From the NCBI GenBank assembly GCA_964561145.1, contig CAZLNZ010000001.1, positions 186,001 to 250,000 on the forward strand: a DNA stretch of 64,000 nt. The letters are read 5' to 3'. This DNA is from RUG14300 sp964561145 (lineage in GTDB: Bacteria > Bacillota > Clostridia > Christensenellales > CAG-1252). The notes under the pieces were generated by a model, which did no database searches, was not told the origin of the DNA, and saw only the letters and a list, made by a program, of their open reading frames with translations. Made by a program: the position numbers and the translations under genes. Positions 7,343 through 15,463 of this stretch are shown piece after piece (position 1 is the first letter of the stretch; the number at the start of each line of letters is the position of its first letter).

Positions 7343-10222
7343 TTAAAACCTTTGTTTTCCGCTTTTATTAAACAATCCGAAAAAGCCGATTATCAAGGAT
7401 TCTGCAATGTAGATTGCTATAAAGATTAAGGAAACAAAGAAAATAGATGCTATAGTGTTTCCTAAGTATCCTTGTATAGTGGTATATATGGTAAGACTAA
7501 GACTTGACATAATCTTAACCGGCACTCTATAGAAGGAATAAGAACGTCGATGATCACGAGAGTTGTTGCTGCTGATATGATAAGCACCGCCTATAAGCAT
7601 CAGAACAAGTGCGATAATAAGTAAAACGAGAATGCTTGTATATGCGTAACCACCTAGATAATCGTATCCGTTTTTGCATTCTACTACAAGAAGGATTATC
7701 CTAATTATGATGGCAGTAACGGGTATGCCGATATAGAGTATCTTTTTCCAATTTGGCGAAAGAACCTTTTTAAGATATTTGTATTCGCTCACTTTAGGAT
7801 GAATTATTGCCGAAACGATAAGTGCCAAAAGGGAGCTGATAAAGCTAACGACAGTAAACGCCGAAACCCTTATTGTTGCAATTAAGGAAAGAATAAATGC
7901 TAAAACAATAAACACTATCGATGTATAGTATCTATCGCGGAATCTGCTTTGTGTGAGTCCGCTCAATGCGGTGCTTGAGTCATGAGGTTTGTCTGACAGA
8001 TCATCGCTCACACTTGCGGTACGTAAGACCGGAGTATGTACGACGGTGCGAGGTTTGTGTTCATGAATTCTAGGAGTTCTGCTCGCAGACGGGGTAGTCT
8101 CTGATGTTGTGGCTGTGCTATGTGTTGAACTACTAGTAGGTCTTGGAGGTGTTGTTGAACGAACATCGGCAAGACGAGAGTCGGAAAACCGTGGGTCTCC
8201 TCTTCTTGGCAGAACGGTGTCTGTGCCTCTTGGTCTTGGAGGTGTTCGAATCGGTTCGGGGCTGGGAATTCCGTAGGTTGGAGTCCTTGGTCTTGCATGA
8301 GACGGAGTACGTGTTCTGTAAGATTCTCCCCTTGTAGAGGAAGCTGTTTCGATTGTTGAATATGACGGTGCATCGGATTCATTTGCAATGCCATTCTTAC
8401 ACGATGTTATTATTCTTGCGATTTCATCATTACGTTGTCTGCGTGCCTGACCCTCTAATCCGGTCAATTTTAGCCCATAAACACTGCAAAGTGCCAATTG
8501 TTCTACTGTTTTGATGGTATTATTGAGGGTGTTTTTCTTGCGGAGGTTATCATCTTCGTGAACTTCATAATCTTTATAGGTGCTAATTATCTCATGGATG
8601 TATTCAATTGCAAGATCGCGCATCTGTTCAATTCCTTCATCATAATAGGCGGCGATCATTCCAAAGAGTTTGACCCAAGCGTCTGCCTGTGATATTTTTT
8701 TCTGAATATCTTTTGACTCTTTACCGAGCGGAGGTTCTACAACGGTTTTCAATAGGATGAAGAAATAATTGAGTATCTCAGATTTTGCAGTTTTTGGTGC
8801 AACGTTCAATAGCTGCGGTATATCGTCATTTGCATTTAAGACCAAAGCATTTATAGAAGGTCTGAATGCAATTATTTCTAGCTTTAATGATTTGTCCGTA
8901 TTTCTTATATGGATACGAAGCCATAATGCGGCACACTTTTCTCCATTGGTATTAGCTTTTTCTTTTGAAAAATAGTCGGCAATAAGTTCTTGTGCAACGT
9001 TGAAAGTGCTGTTTCTAATAGCTTCTTTAATTCTTCTCAAGTCACTTGAGGAGTTGGTTAATTCCGACAGGGAAAGACTGTCCTCATCGGAAGGAGAGAT
9101 TTTGGCAGGGGTTTCGATAGCGGATGCAGATGTGACGATTGTGGTCGGATCAGATGTTATCGGTTTAACCGCGGGTGTTGTCTCTACGGATGTGGAGTCA
9201 GCTTCGAGGGGTGCAACCGGTGTAACTGTTGACTCAATCGGTTTGGCTATATACTTTTCAACAGGCTCACCGACTACTTCTTTGGGTGACGCATCCCCCT
9301 TTGTTTTCTCGCTGAGTTCATTAATTTTTGTTGGATCGGTGGCTATGTTTTTTATAATGTCGAAAACATCCTCCGCCTTTCTTCCTTCCTTTTTATCCAA
9401 GGAGGTTGAGTCGGGTTTGTTAATGTGTTCTAAAAATTCGGATGGATTGTATTCGCTCGAGTCCTCTTTGACATCTGCCTCGGTGTTAATAGGTTCTTCC
9501 TTTTTACGAGCTACCTTCTGTATTGTCAGTTCGGCAAATGATAGTATTTTCAACAGGGGATTGTCGTCATCGTCATCTAAAATAAGTTCCAAGCACTCTC
9601 TTGCGTTAAGAATCGGATTATCTCCTTCCTTTTCATCAAGTTTTTCTAGAATACTCGTTTTCTTATTCTCTATTCTATCAAGAATGGCTTCGTCAATTGT
9701 ACTATTGTCGTTTAAGATAATGTCCAAATCCGAACCGTTAGAATTAATATCAGTGGTACTGATCGGATACTTATCGAGGTTGTCGGAAATGATGCTGATA
9801 TTATCAAGAACTTTTTGCTCGCTAAAGTGACAGGTTATGATAAGAATGAATGAGTCATCGAGAGCACAACTCATTTCACGTATTTCCTTAGAGAATAGAT
9901 ATATGGTTATTTTTTCTGTTACGCTTTTACCGTTTTTCTTATCCGGTTTGGAATAGTTTCTTGAGAAGAGGGGAAGTCGTGTGGGCGGATCGGTTATTGT
10001 TCGTGTTTGGCAGTCTCTAATCATCTCCTTATCTAAAGTGGAGTCTTTTTTTACAAAAGCGATATATCCTTGCGGTACAACAAAAGTACAGCCGCAACTG
10101 CAATCGTGATCGTTTAATCTTCCATGATTAAGGTCGAGATTTAACTTGTAAAGAGGCGGGTGCACTTTTACTTCCTTTTCCGAAAAAGATACACGTAATA
10201 ATTTTGGTTTGATTAATGCCAT
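7343..10222 (-). CDS. Large multi-domain membrane protein of unknown function
   Basis: 959 residues; not recognised. Residues 1-60 hold a Cys cluster (HDCSCGCTF, Cys 41/43/45) and a VPQGYIAFVKKD strand faintly like SPFH-type proteins (weak). The next ~400 residues are acidic and Ser/Thr-rich. A soluble, probably helical domain follows (ADYFSKEKANTNGEK... to the LALCSVYGLKLTG segment). Then comes a ~150-residue Pro/Ser/Thr/Arg-rich disordered linker (RTRTPSHARPRTPTYG). The C-terminal quarter has about five hydrophobic segments (e.g. SIVFIVLAFILSLIATI). The frame is open to 10330, but the promoter (10301-10330) overlaps that first ATG, so the start is taken as ATG 10222. There is no signal peptide; the large N-terminal part is probably cytosolic. 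Transcribed toward the ATPase, with no clear terminator between them. Confidence 0.65.
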   Translation of the reverse strand: MALIKPKLLRVSFSEKEVKVHPPLYKLNLDLNHGRLNDHDCSCGCTFVVPQGYIAFVKKDSTLDKEMIRDCQTRTITDPPTRLPLFSRNYSKPDKKNGKSVTEKITIYLFSKEIREMSCALDDSFILIITCHFSEQKVLDNISIISDNLDKYPISTTDINSNGSDLDIILNDNSTIDEAILDRIENKKTSILEKLDEKEGDNPILNARECLELILDDDDDNPLLKILSFAELTIQKVARKKEEPINTEADVKEDSSEYNPSEFLEHINKPDSTSLDKKEGRKAEDVFDIIKNIATDPTKINELSEKTKGDASPKEVVGEPVEKYIAKPIESTVTPVAPLEADSTSVETTPAVKPITSDPTTIVTSASAIETPAKISPSDEDSLSLSELTNSSSDLRRIKEAIRNSTFNVAQELIADYFSKEKANTNGEKCAALWLRIHIRNTDKSLKLEIIAFRPSINALVLNANDDIPQLLNVAPKTAKSEILNYFFILLKTVVEPPLGKESKDIQKKISQADAWVKLFGMIAAYYDEGIEQMRDLAIEYIHEIISTYKDYEVHEDDNLRKKNTLNNTIKTVEQLALCSVYGLKLTGLEGQARRQRNDEIARIITSCKNGIANESDAPSYSTIETASSTRGESYRTRTPSHARPRTPTYGIPSPEPIRTPPRPRGTDTVLPRRGDPRFSDSRLADVRSTTPPRPTSSSTHSTATTSETTPSASRTPRIHEHKPRTVVHTPVLRTASVSDDLSDKPHDSSTALSGLTQSRFRDRYYTSIVFIVLAFILSLIATIRVSAFTVVSFISSLLALIVSAIIHPKVSEYKYLKKVLSPNWKKILYIGIPVTAIIIRIILLVVECKNGYDYLGGYAYTSILVLLIIALVLMLIGGAYHISSNNSRDHRRSYSFYRVPVKIMSSLSLTIYTTIQGYLGNTIASIFFVSLIFIAIYIAESLIIGFFGLFNKSGKQRF

Positions 10223-10300
10223 ATTGATCCTGTCCCCGTTTCCTTCATTCGTATTTGATATCGTTATACATTTTGTTATTAATAACAATAAGCTATTTAC

Positions 10301-10330
10301 ATTATAATAGTCTCGTGACCTATTTGTCAA
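10301..10330 (-). promoter_or_regulatory. Promoter of the 959-residue membrane protein gene
   Basis: On the minus strand TTGACA (10330-10325), 18-base spacer, TATAAT (10306-10301). Because these boxes cover the first ATG of the longest frame, translation must begin further in. Confidence 0.8.
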
Positions 10331-10478
10331 TTCTAAAAGAGAATTTCTGCCTAAGTCACGGTGAGACTGTTTTACCTCTGAGAATTATATAAACGGTATT
10401 TCCTTTTAAGTTAACCTTGAATTGTTCAAAGGTTTTATTAAATTTATTTTAATGTCGAAATCGACTTTCTTGCGTAGG

Positions 10479-10508
10479 TTGACAATCCTCCCTCTTAGCG
10501 TTTATAAT
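10479..10508 (+). promoter_or_regulatory. Promoter placing the transcript start on the ATG
   Basis: TTGACA at 10479-10484, 18-base spacer, TATAAT at 10503-10508. The expected first transcribed base is 10514-10516, i.e. the A of the ATG at 10515. Confidence 0.8.
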
Positions 10509-10514
10509 ACCCCT

Positions 10515-12011
10515 ATGAAAAAGTGTTTTTCCCTGATGGCAATAGTATTGTGTATAACCCTTTGTTCACCGTTGCTTCTGTTTTTTTCTTGCAGTAAAGA
10601 GAAGAATTTTCTCCTCGCTTTAACACTTAAGGATAATCTTTTGCAGTGGAACAAGGTGGACGATGCCAATTATTATTCATTAAGGATAATGTATGACGAA
10701 ACTAACGGATATGAGATACCCGTTTATGAAAATAGCTACAAACTTTCAATTTTCAAGGAAGGGAGCTATTTCTGTTCCGTTAGAGCATATATGAATTCAG
10801 GTTACTACACCGAGTATTCCAATATTGTGGTCTACCATTTAGACAGGGATATCAATACTACGGAAAGTACCGACGGAAGTGTTATTTTCGTTGGAAGCGG
10901 TACAAAAGAAGATCCCATCTTGATAAGAAGCAAAAAAGAGTTTTTAGCAATGGGTGAGGGTACAAAAACAATTATCGAGAACGACATTAGCACGACCCAT
11001 CAACTTTATTTTAAGCAAACTGCGGATATAGACTTTGAAGGAGAAGAGGTGGCACCTTTAGCGACAGGAAAAAGCCGTTTTAAGGGGTATTATGACGGCA
11101 ATGGATATACGATAAAAAACCTTAAGCAAAGCTCTGCATATGGTATTGCCGCATACACGTATATCGGTTTATTTGGCTCAATCGACGGAGCGAAGATAAT
11201 CAATGTCACGATCGAGAACTATAACGCCTCACTAAGTTATGTCGGAAACAGCTTTTCTTTGGGTGGAATAGCCGGATATGCGAAGGAGAGTTATATAGAA
11301 AACTGCAAGGTAAAAGGGAATATAAACATCAATTCTCCCTTAAGAACAACCTACCTTGGATACGTTGGTATGTTGGTTGGCGAATCAAGAGGAAATACAA
11401 TAAAGACATGTTCCGTAGAAGGCGATATTTATCTTGCTTTTTCACGTTGCTATGCGGGTGGTATCGCAGGTGTTACCACATCGGGAACATTGGATAGTAT
11501 AAGCAATTGTAGGTCTACCGTGGACATTAGCACTTATGCTACAGGTCGTGACGGTAGTAAGATCGATTCGATTGCCTATTCCGGCGGAATTATCGGTTAC
11601 GCCTCTCGATTTGATAATTTGGAGGCTTGTTGGTATTCCGGAGTGCTGTCTGCCGAGCTTGTAGACGGAGCTTCAGCCGATACGAGAGGGATAGGTTTAT
11701 TCGGTGGCGGAAACGCAAAGGAAAGCAATGGTCAATCCTATTTGGTTTATACCAATTGCTATTTTGACTACGAAAAAATGGGCTATATCCTTGATGATGA
11801 ATACGACACTTTGGACAAACTTGCAAATAGATACGCAATAGGCGGAATTACGCAAAAACAGTCGGCACGTACCACTGTTTACGCATTCGGCAAGAATGAG
11901 ATAGGAAATCAAGAGTACTATTCTGGTTTAGATTTTGAAAATATATGGGAAATCAAAGACGGGTGCCCGACACTCAAGGAGTACCTTGCACGGTTCCCTG
12001 AAGAGGAATAA
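10515..12011 (+). CDS. GLUG-repeat lipoprotein, likely leaderless
   Basis: 498 residues, exported. MKKCFSLMAIVLCITLCS begins a signal peptide ending in a non-canonical lipobox LFFSC (Cys 26), so lipid attachment is probable, not certain. Residues ~30-110 look like a fibronectin-III-type sandwich (LQWNKVDDANYYSLRI...SYFCSVRAY). Residues ~130-480 are a right-handed beta-helix of GLUG type: GSGTKEDPILIRSKKEF, FKGYYDGNGYTIKNL, YIGLFGSIDGAKIINVTI, LGGIAGYAKESYIENC, and further GGI(A/I)GY turns. The family is linked to surface adhesion; the ligand is unknown. The frame opens at 10422, but the promoter at 10479-10508 excludes that start, and no ribosome site precedes 10515. It lies 15 bases upstream of thyA. 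A small relative of the giant at 50433. Confidence 0.8.
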   Translation: MKKCFSLMAIVLCITLCSPLLLFFSCSKEKNFLLALTLKDNLLQWNKVDDANYYSLRIMYDETNGYEIPVYENSYKLSIFKEGSYFCSVRAYMNSGYYTEYSNIVVYHLDRDINTTESTDGSVIFVGSGTKEDPILIRSKKEFLAMGEGTKTIIENDISTTHQLYFKQTADIDFEGEEVAPLATGKSRFKGYYDGNGYTIKNLKQSSAYGIAAYTYIGLFGSIDGAKIINVTIENYNASLSYVGNSFSLGGIAGYAKESYIENCKVKGNININSPLRTTYLGYVGMLVGESRGNTIKTCSVEGDIYLAFSRCYAGGIAGVTTSGTLDSISNCRSTVDISTYATGRDGSKIDSIAYSGGIIGYASRFDNLEACWYSGVLSAELVDGASADTRGIGLFGGGNAKESNGQSYLVYTNCYFDYEKMGYILDDEYDTLDKLANRYAIGGITQKQSARTTVYAFGKNEIGNQEYYSGLDFENIWEIKDGCPTLKEYLARFPEEE

Positions 12012-12026
12012 AAAAGGAGATATGCA

Positions 12027-12860
12027 ATGAGCTACGCTGATGTTGTTTTTAAGCAAAATATAGAAGATATTTTATTAAATGGTTATTCCGATGAGAATCA
12101 AGAGGTTCGTCCTCGTTGGGCTGACGATAATGCTCCTGCACATACTGTCAAAAAGTTTTGTATTGTCAACAGATATGACTTATCCAAGGAGTTTCCTATA
12201 ATGACGATGCGTACAACGGCTTTTAAAAATGCTGTAGATGAGATTCTTTGGATTTGGCAAAAGAAATCTAATAACGTTCACGATTTACATAGCCATATCT
12301 GGGATGCTTGGGCTGACGAAAACGGTAGTATCGGCAAGGCTTACGGCTATCAATTGGGTGTTAAGCATAAGTACAAAGAGGGTGAATTCGATCAGGTTGA
12401 CAGGATTCTCTATGATCTTAAAAACAATCCGTCTTCAAGAAGAATTATGAGTAATATATATGTTCATCAAGATTTGCATGAGATGGGCTTATATCCTTGT
12501 GCCTATTCCGTTACCTTCAATGTATCCGGCAATAAATTGAATGCCATTTTAAATCAACGCTCTCAAGATATGCTTGTTGCCAACAACTGGAACGTAGTGC
12601 AATACGCAGTGCTTGTCCACATGTTTGCTCAAGTTTCCGGTTTAGAGGTCGGTGAGCTTGTTCATGTTATAGCCGATGCTCACATATACGATCGTCATAT
12701 TCCGATTGCGAAGGAGGTCATTTCCAGAGAGCAATTTGATGCTCCCAAATTTATTATCGATAAAAGCATAACGAACTTTTATGATTTTACGGTGGATAGC
12801 TTTAAACTAGAGGACTACAAGTCCAATAAGCTGGGTATAAAGCTTCCTGTTGCAGTATAA
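12027..12860 (+). CDS. thyA: Thymidylate synthase
   Basis: 277 residues, full length. Catalyses methylation of dUMP to dTMP with methylene-tetrahydrofolate, in the cytosol. Seen: N-terminal Arg loop (EVRPRWADDNAPAHT), the substrate region TMRTTAFKNAVDEILW, the active-site Cys 158 in GLYPCAYSVTF, the double Arg SSRRI at 136-140, NQRSQDMLVANNWNVVQYA, and the C-terminal HIYDRHIPI. This is the clostridial variant, with YPCAYS instead of the E. coli-type PPCH. AAGGAG (12014-12019) sits seven bases before ATG. It is probably co-transcribed with the GLUG lipoprotein 15 bases upstream, which makes no obvious metabolic sense. No folA-like gene is adjacent. Ends before a bidirectional terminator. Confidence 0.97.
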   Translation: MSYADVVFKQNIEDILLNGYSDENQEVRPRWADDNAPAHTVKKFCIVNRYDLSKEFPIMTMRTTAFKNAVDEILWIWQKKSNNVHDLHSHIWDAWADENGSIGKAYGYQLGVKHKYKEGEFDQVDRILYDLKNNPSSRRIMSNIYVHQDLHEMGLYPCAYSVTFNVSGNKLNAILNQRSQDMLVANNWNVVQYAVLVHMFAQVSGLEVGELVHVIADAHIYDRHIPIAKEVISREQFDAPKFIIDKSITNFYDFTVDSFKLEDYKSNKLGIKLPVAV

Positions 12861-12880
12861 AAGATTTCCCTAAACATAGT

Positions 12881-12937
12881 AAAAAACCATACTTTATTGT
12901 TTGAAGCGAGCTTCGATAACAAAAGTATGGTTTTTAT
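12881..12937. terminator. Bidirectional terminator, thyA versus MFS gene
   Basis: Long near-perfect hairpin: AAAACCATACTTT (left) pairs with AAAGTATGGTTTT (right), continuing through TTGTT/AACA and GAAG/CTTC. T-runs occur on both strands. Confidence 0.85.
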
Positions 12938-12968
12938 TTTGGTTTATGCCTATATAATCTAAAGTGGA

Positions 12969-15065
12969 TTATTCGGAGAGCACATTAGCTTTAGCCTCTT
13001 TTGCCAAGCGTTTCTCTTCCTTTTTTCTTGCAACTTTTGCAAGGTAATCGGGAGCTTCTCCGTGTTTTACGAAGAACATCAATACCGCTGCTGTAATCAC
13101 TGCACATGCGGCGAAGATGAATACTCCGGCAGAACCGCCGATATAATCCATTACCAATCCGCCGAAGACAGGTCCCAGCGTTTGAGCAGACATTGTAGCG
13201 ATGTAGTAGATTCCTGTAAAGGTTCCGATGTCCTTTGGACTAGATAGCTCGAGCACCATCGGAAGTGTATTGACATTCGCAAATATCAAACCGAAGCCGC
13301 TTACCATATAGCACACCATGAAGATTACAGTTGCTGCATCGCTTCCACGTTTAACACAGCAAGCAACGAGTATGTAAGAGATTATTGCCAATGAGTAACC
13401 GAATATTATGGATATTCTTCTGCCAACCTTCTTTGCCATTATTCCGACAGGAATAAAGCCGATTGCTGCAACCACAAGGCTTGCACCCGACACGATGCTT
13501 GCGATACCTGCTGTAACGTTTAAGACCTTTACGCAGTAAATGGACATATTGTTTGCAATGGAATAGTAACCTATAAACCACATGAAGATAGAAGCAAGAA
13601 TCAAGATAAAGCTCAGCATCTTTTTGGCTCCGTATTTCTTAAACATATTTTCCTTTTTGCCGTTTTCTTTGACCTCATCTTCGGGAGAATCTTCGTCCGT
13701 AGGCAGTCCGTACTCTTTGCAGATTTGTCGACATTCGTCCACCCACCTGGTCTCCTTTACAAGTGCCAGGAAGAGGATTAAAACAAGAGCTAAAGCTGCA
13801 GCAAGCACCCCGAATATAATCCAATATTGTGTTGTAACGGGCTTATTGAGTAGGAATGTGACGGTATAGATGAAGAAACCGATACCGCCTCCGACACCGC
13901 CTACAAGGTTAATCATTGCATTTCCGGGGCTGCGTAGAGGGCTTGGGGTTACGTCGGGCATTAATGAAACAGCGGGAGTGCGTATTACGGTTTGGGCGAG
14001 TATAATGAGGATCAGGGCAATAAGGAAGAAGGCAAACCACGCCCAATTGACTTCTCGTTGAACGTTTGCCGAGGTATAATCGTTTGCGGCATCTGCAAGA
14101 GAAGAGGAGTATTGAGTGTATAGTTGAGATTTTACATCGTAAACACTTTTTTCTAACGTCAAGCCTGCGAGCTCCTCCTCGGTAGCTTCTACTTTATCGC
14201 TTTCGATTTTTGTTGCCGAGTCAAAAGTAAACTTCGTTCCGTCTTTACCCGATATAATTGTATATAAACCGTCGGAATATGTTACCTTGGTTTCAAAGTA
14301 TTCGTTTGCTCCGATAACTCCGAGCAAACCATTGTTGCTTACGGTGCAGTTATATAGGCTTTGGAAGTATTCTCTAGCGTTGCCGTAGGCGGGATTGTCC
14401 TTGGTTCCTTTACCTATTTCTTCGCAGTGTTCTTTCCAGTTTGCACAGAGATCGTTATATGCAGACTTCGTCAATGTTGAATAATCACCGTTTGCGGCTT
14501 GATCGAACCATGCCCCCAAAAGGGTTTCTCTCGTGACGGTGTCACCTTTATTGATACCGTATTTAACAAGATCGTCATCGTTGTATACCGTGGTGATGGA
14601 GGAGTCCTCGACTTGGAAAAAATACTTACATTCTGCTTTGACTACAGCAGAGGTTTGCAGTTGCTTTTGAACGGATATCGGAACAAGAACCATTGCAATA
14701 ATTGTGATAACGGTGCCGATTACGATAAAAGGAGTACGTCTTCCGTATTTTGACTTACATCTATCGCTAAGCTTTCCGAAAACGGGAAGAAGGACCATAC
14801 ACATTGCACTTGCAATTCCGACTATTAGATTCCTAACGGTATTGGAGAATCCGAAAGCATCTTCTAATAGAAGGGGTACAACAAAGTTATAGACCTGCCA
14901 GAAAATCATGACCACTGCAAAGCCCAAGCCCACCTTTAGTGTTTGGGGATAATTGAGTTTTAATTCTGCACAATCCTTGACTTGAGTTTTTTCGTTTGCC
15001 TCCCTAGGGCTTGCATCGTTTTCGGGGACGGTTGTTTCTGCTGTTTCGATTTGTTTTTCGTCCAT
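12969..15065 (-). CDS. MFS transporter (GPH/SLC45-like) with large extracellular insertion
   Basis: 698 residues, about twelve membrane helices; probably imports a sugar or glycoside by cation symport (family inference). MFS motif A is clear at GKLSDRCKSKYGRRTPF (about 97-113), and SLMPDVTPSPLRSPGNA is typical of the GPH/SLC45 side of the superfamily. Unusual is a hydrophilic stretch of about 205 residues (131-338) between helix 3 and helix 4, predicted outside the cell. It contains ECKYFFQVED, KDNPAYGNAREYF and a Thr/Asp-rich strand region. Standard relatives have a loop of a few residues there. A charged cytosolic loop (440-480) follows helix 6. GGAGG six bases before ATG fixes the start. 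It has its own promoter (15131-15159). Confidence 0.85.
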   Translation of the reverse strand: MDEKQIETAETTVPENDASPREANEKTQVKDCAELKLNYPQTLKVGLGFAVVMIFWQVYNFVVPLLLEDAFGFSNTVRNLIVGIASAMCMVLLPVFGKLSDRCKSKYGRRTPFIVIGTVITIIAMVLVPISVQKQLQTSAVVKAECKYFFQVEDSSITTVYNDDDLVKYGINKGDTVTRETLLGAWFDQAANGDYSTLTKSAYNDLCANWKEHCEEIGKGTKDNPAYGNAREYFQSLYNCTVSNNGLLGVIGANEYFETKVTYSDGLYTIISGKDGTKFTFDSATKIESDKVEATEEELAGLTLEKSVYDVKSQLYTQYSSSLADAANDYTSANVQREVNWAWFAFFLIALILIILAQTVIRTPAVSLMPDVTPSPLRSPGNAMINLVGGVGGGIGFFIYTVTFLLNKPVTTQYWIIFGVLAAALALVLILFLALVKETRWVDECRQICKEYGLPTDEDSPEDEVKENGKKENMFKKYGAKKMLSFILILASIFMWFIGYYSIANNMSIYCVKVLNVTAGIASIVSGASLVVAAIGFIPVGIMAKKVGRRISIIFGYSLAIISYILVACCVKRGSDAATVIFMVCYMVSGFGLIFANVNTLPMVLELSSPKDIGTFTGIYYIATMSAQTLGPVFGGLVMDYIGGSAGVFIFAACAVITAAVLMFFVKHGEAPDYLAKVARKKEEKRLAKEAKANVLSE

Positions 15066-15130
15066 AAAATCCTCCGAGATAATAGTTGTAGAAATAATCT
15101 AATTTATAATAACTATATCGACTATAAGTA

Positions 15131-15159
15131 ATTGTACAATACGAGGTAGGAAATGTCAA
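15131..15159 (-). promoter_or_regulatory. Promoter of the MFS transporter gene
   Basis: On the minus strand TTGACA (15159-15154), 17-base spacer, TACAAT (15136-15131). Confidence 0.75.
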
Positions 15160-15406
15160 TAGCCAACTTTTTCTAAAAACTCTTGTTATAGAATCTTTAT
15201 GAATAGATAAAATTGTAGTTTTTTCGCAGATTAATAACGATTAACTCATCACACGAGGTGTCATTTTAACGTTTTTTTATGCATTTTTAGCTAAAATACA
15301 TTACAGTTTAATTAGAAGTACGCTTGTATAATCGATAATAGCCGAAAAAACTTAAAAATGTTACTTAAATAATAGCGTTTTTTAGTGTTACTTTGGCTTT
15401 GTTTGG

Positions 15407-15415
15407 TGGTATACT
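15407..15415 (+). promoter_or_regulatory. Extended -10 promoter of the ABC gene
   Basis: TGGTATACT: TG-n-TATACT, an extended -10 element; a weak TTACTT at 15388 could serve as -35. Confidence 0.5.
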
Positions 15416-15463
15416 TGTACTTAAGATAAGTGTGGGCGATTTATTGCCTTGAAGGAGGTCGCT

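Larger units (their letters stand above)
15066..15463. promoter_or_regulatory. Divergent intergenic region, MFS and ABC genes
   Basis: About 400 bases without a gene. It holds the MFS promoter on the minus strand, an extended -10 for the ABC gene, another TATAAT at 15327-15332 without a convincing -35, and a short dyad ACAC-GAG-GTGT at 15251-15261 flanked by TTAA on both sides that could bind a regulator. Otherwise A+T-rich and featureless. Confidence 0.5.

Noticed and set aside
15251..15261. Strong operator between the MFS and ABC genes
   Set aside because: The dyad arms are only four bases and extend poorly; kept only as a remark in the intergenic entry.
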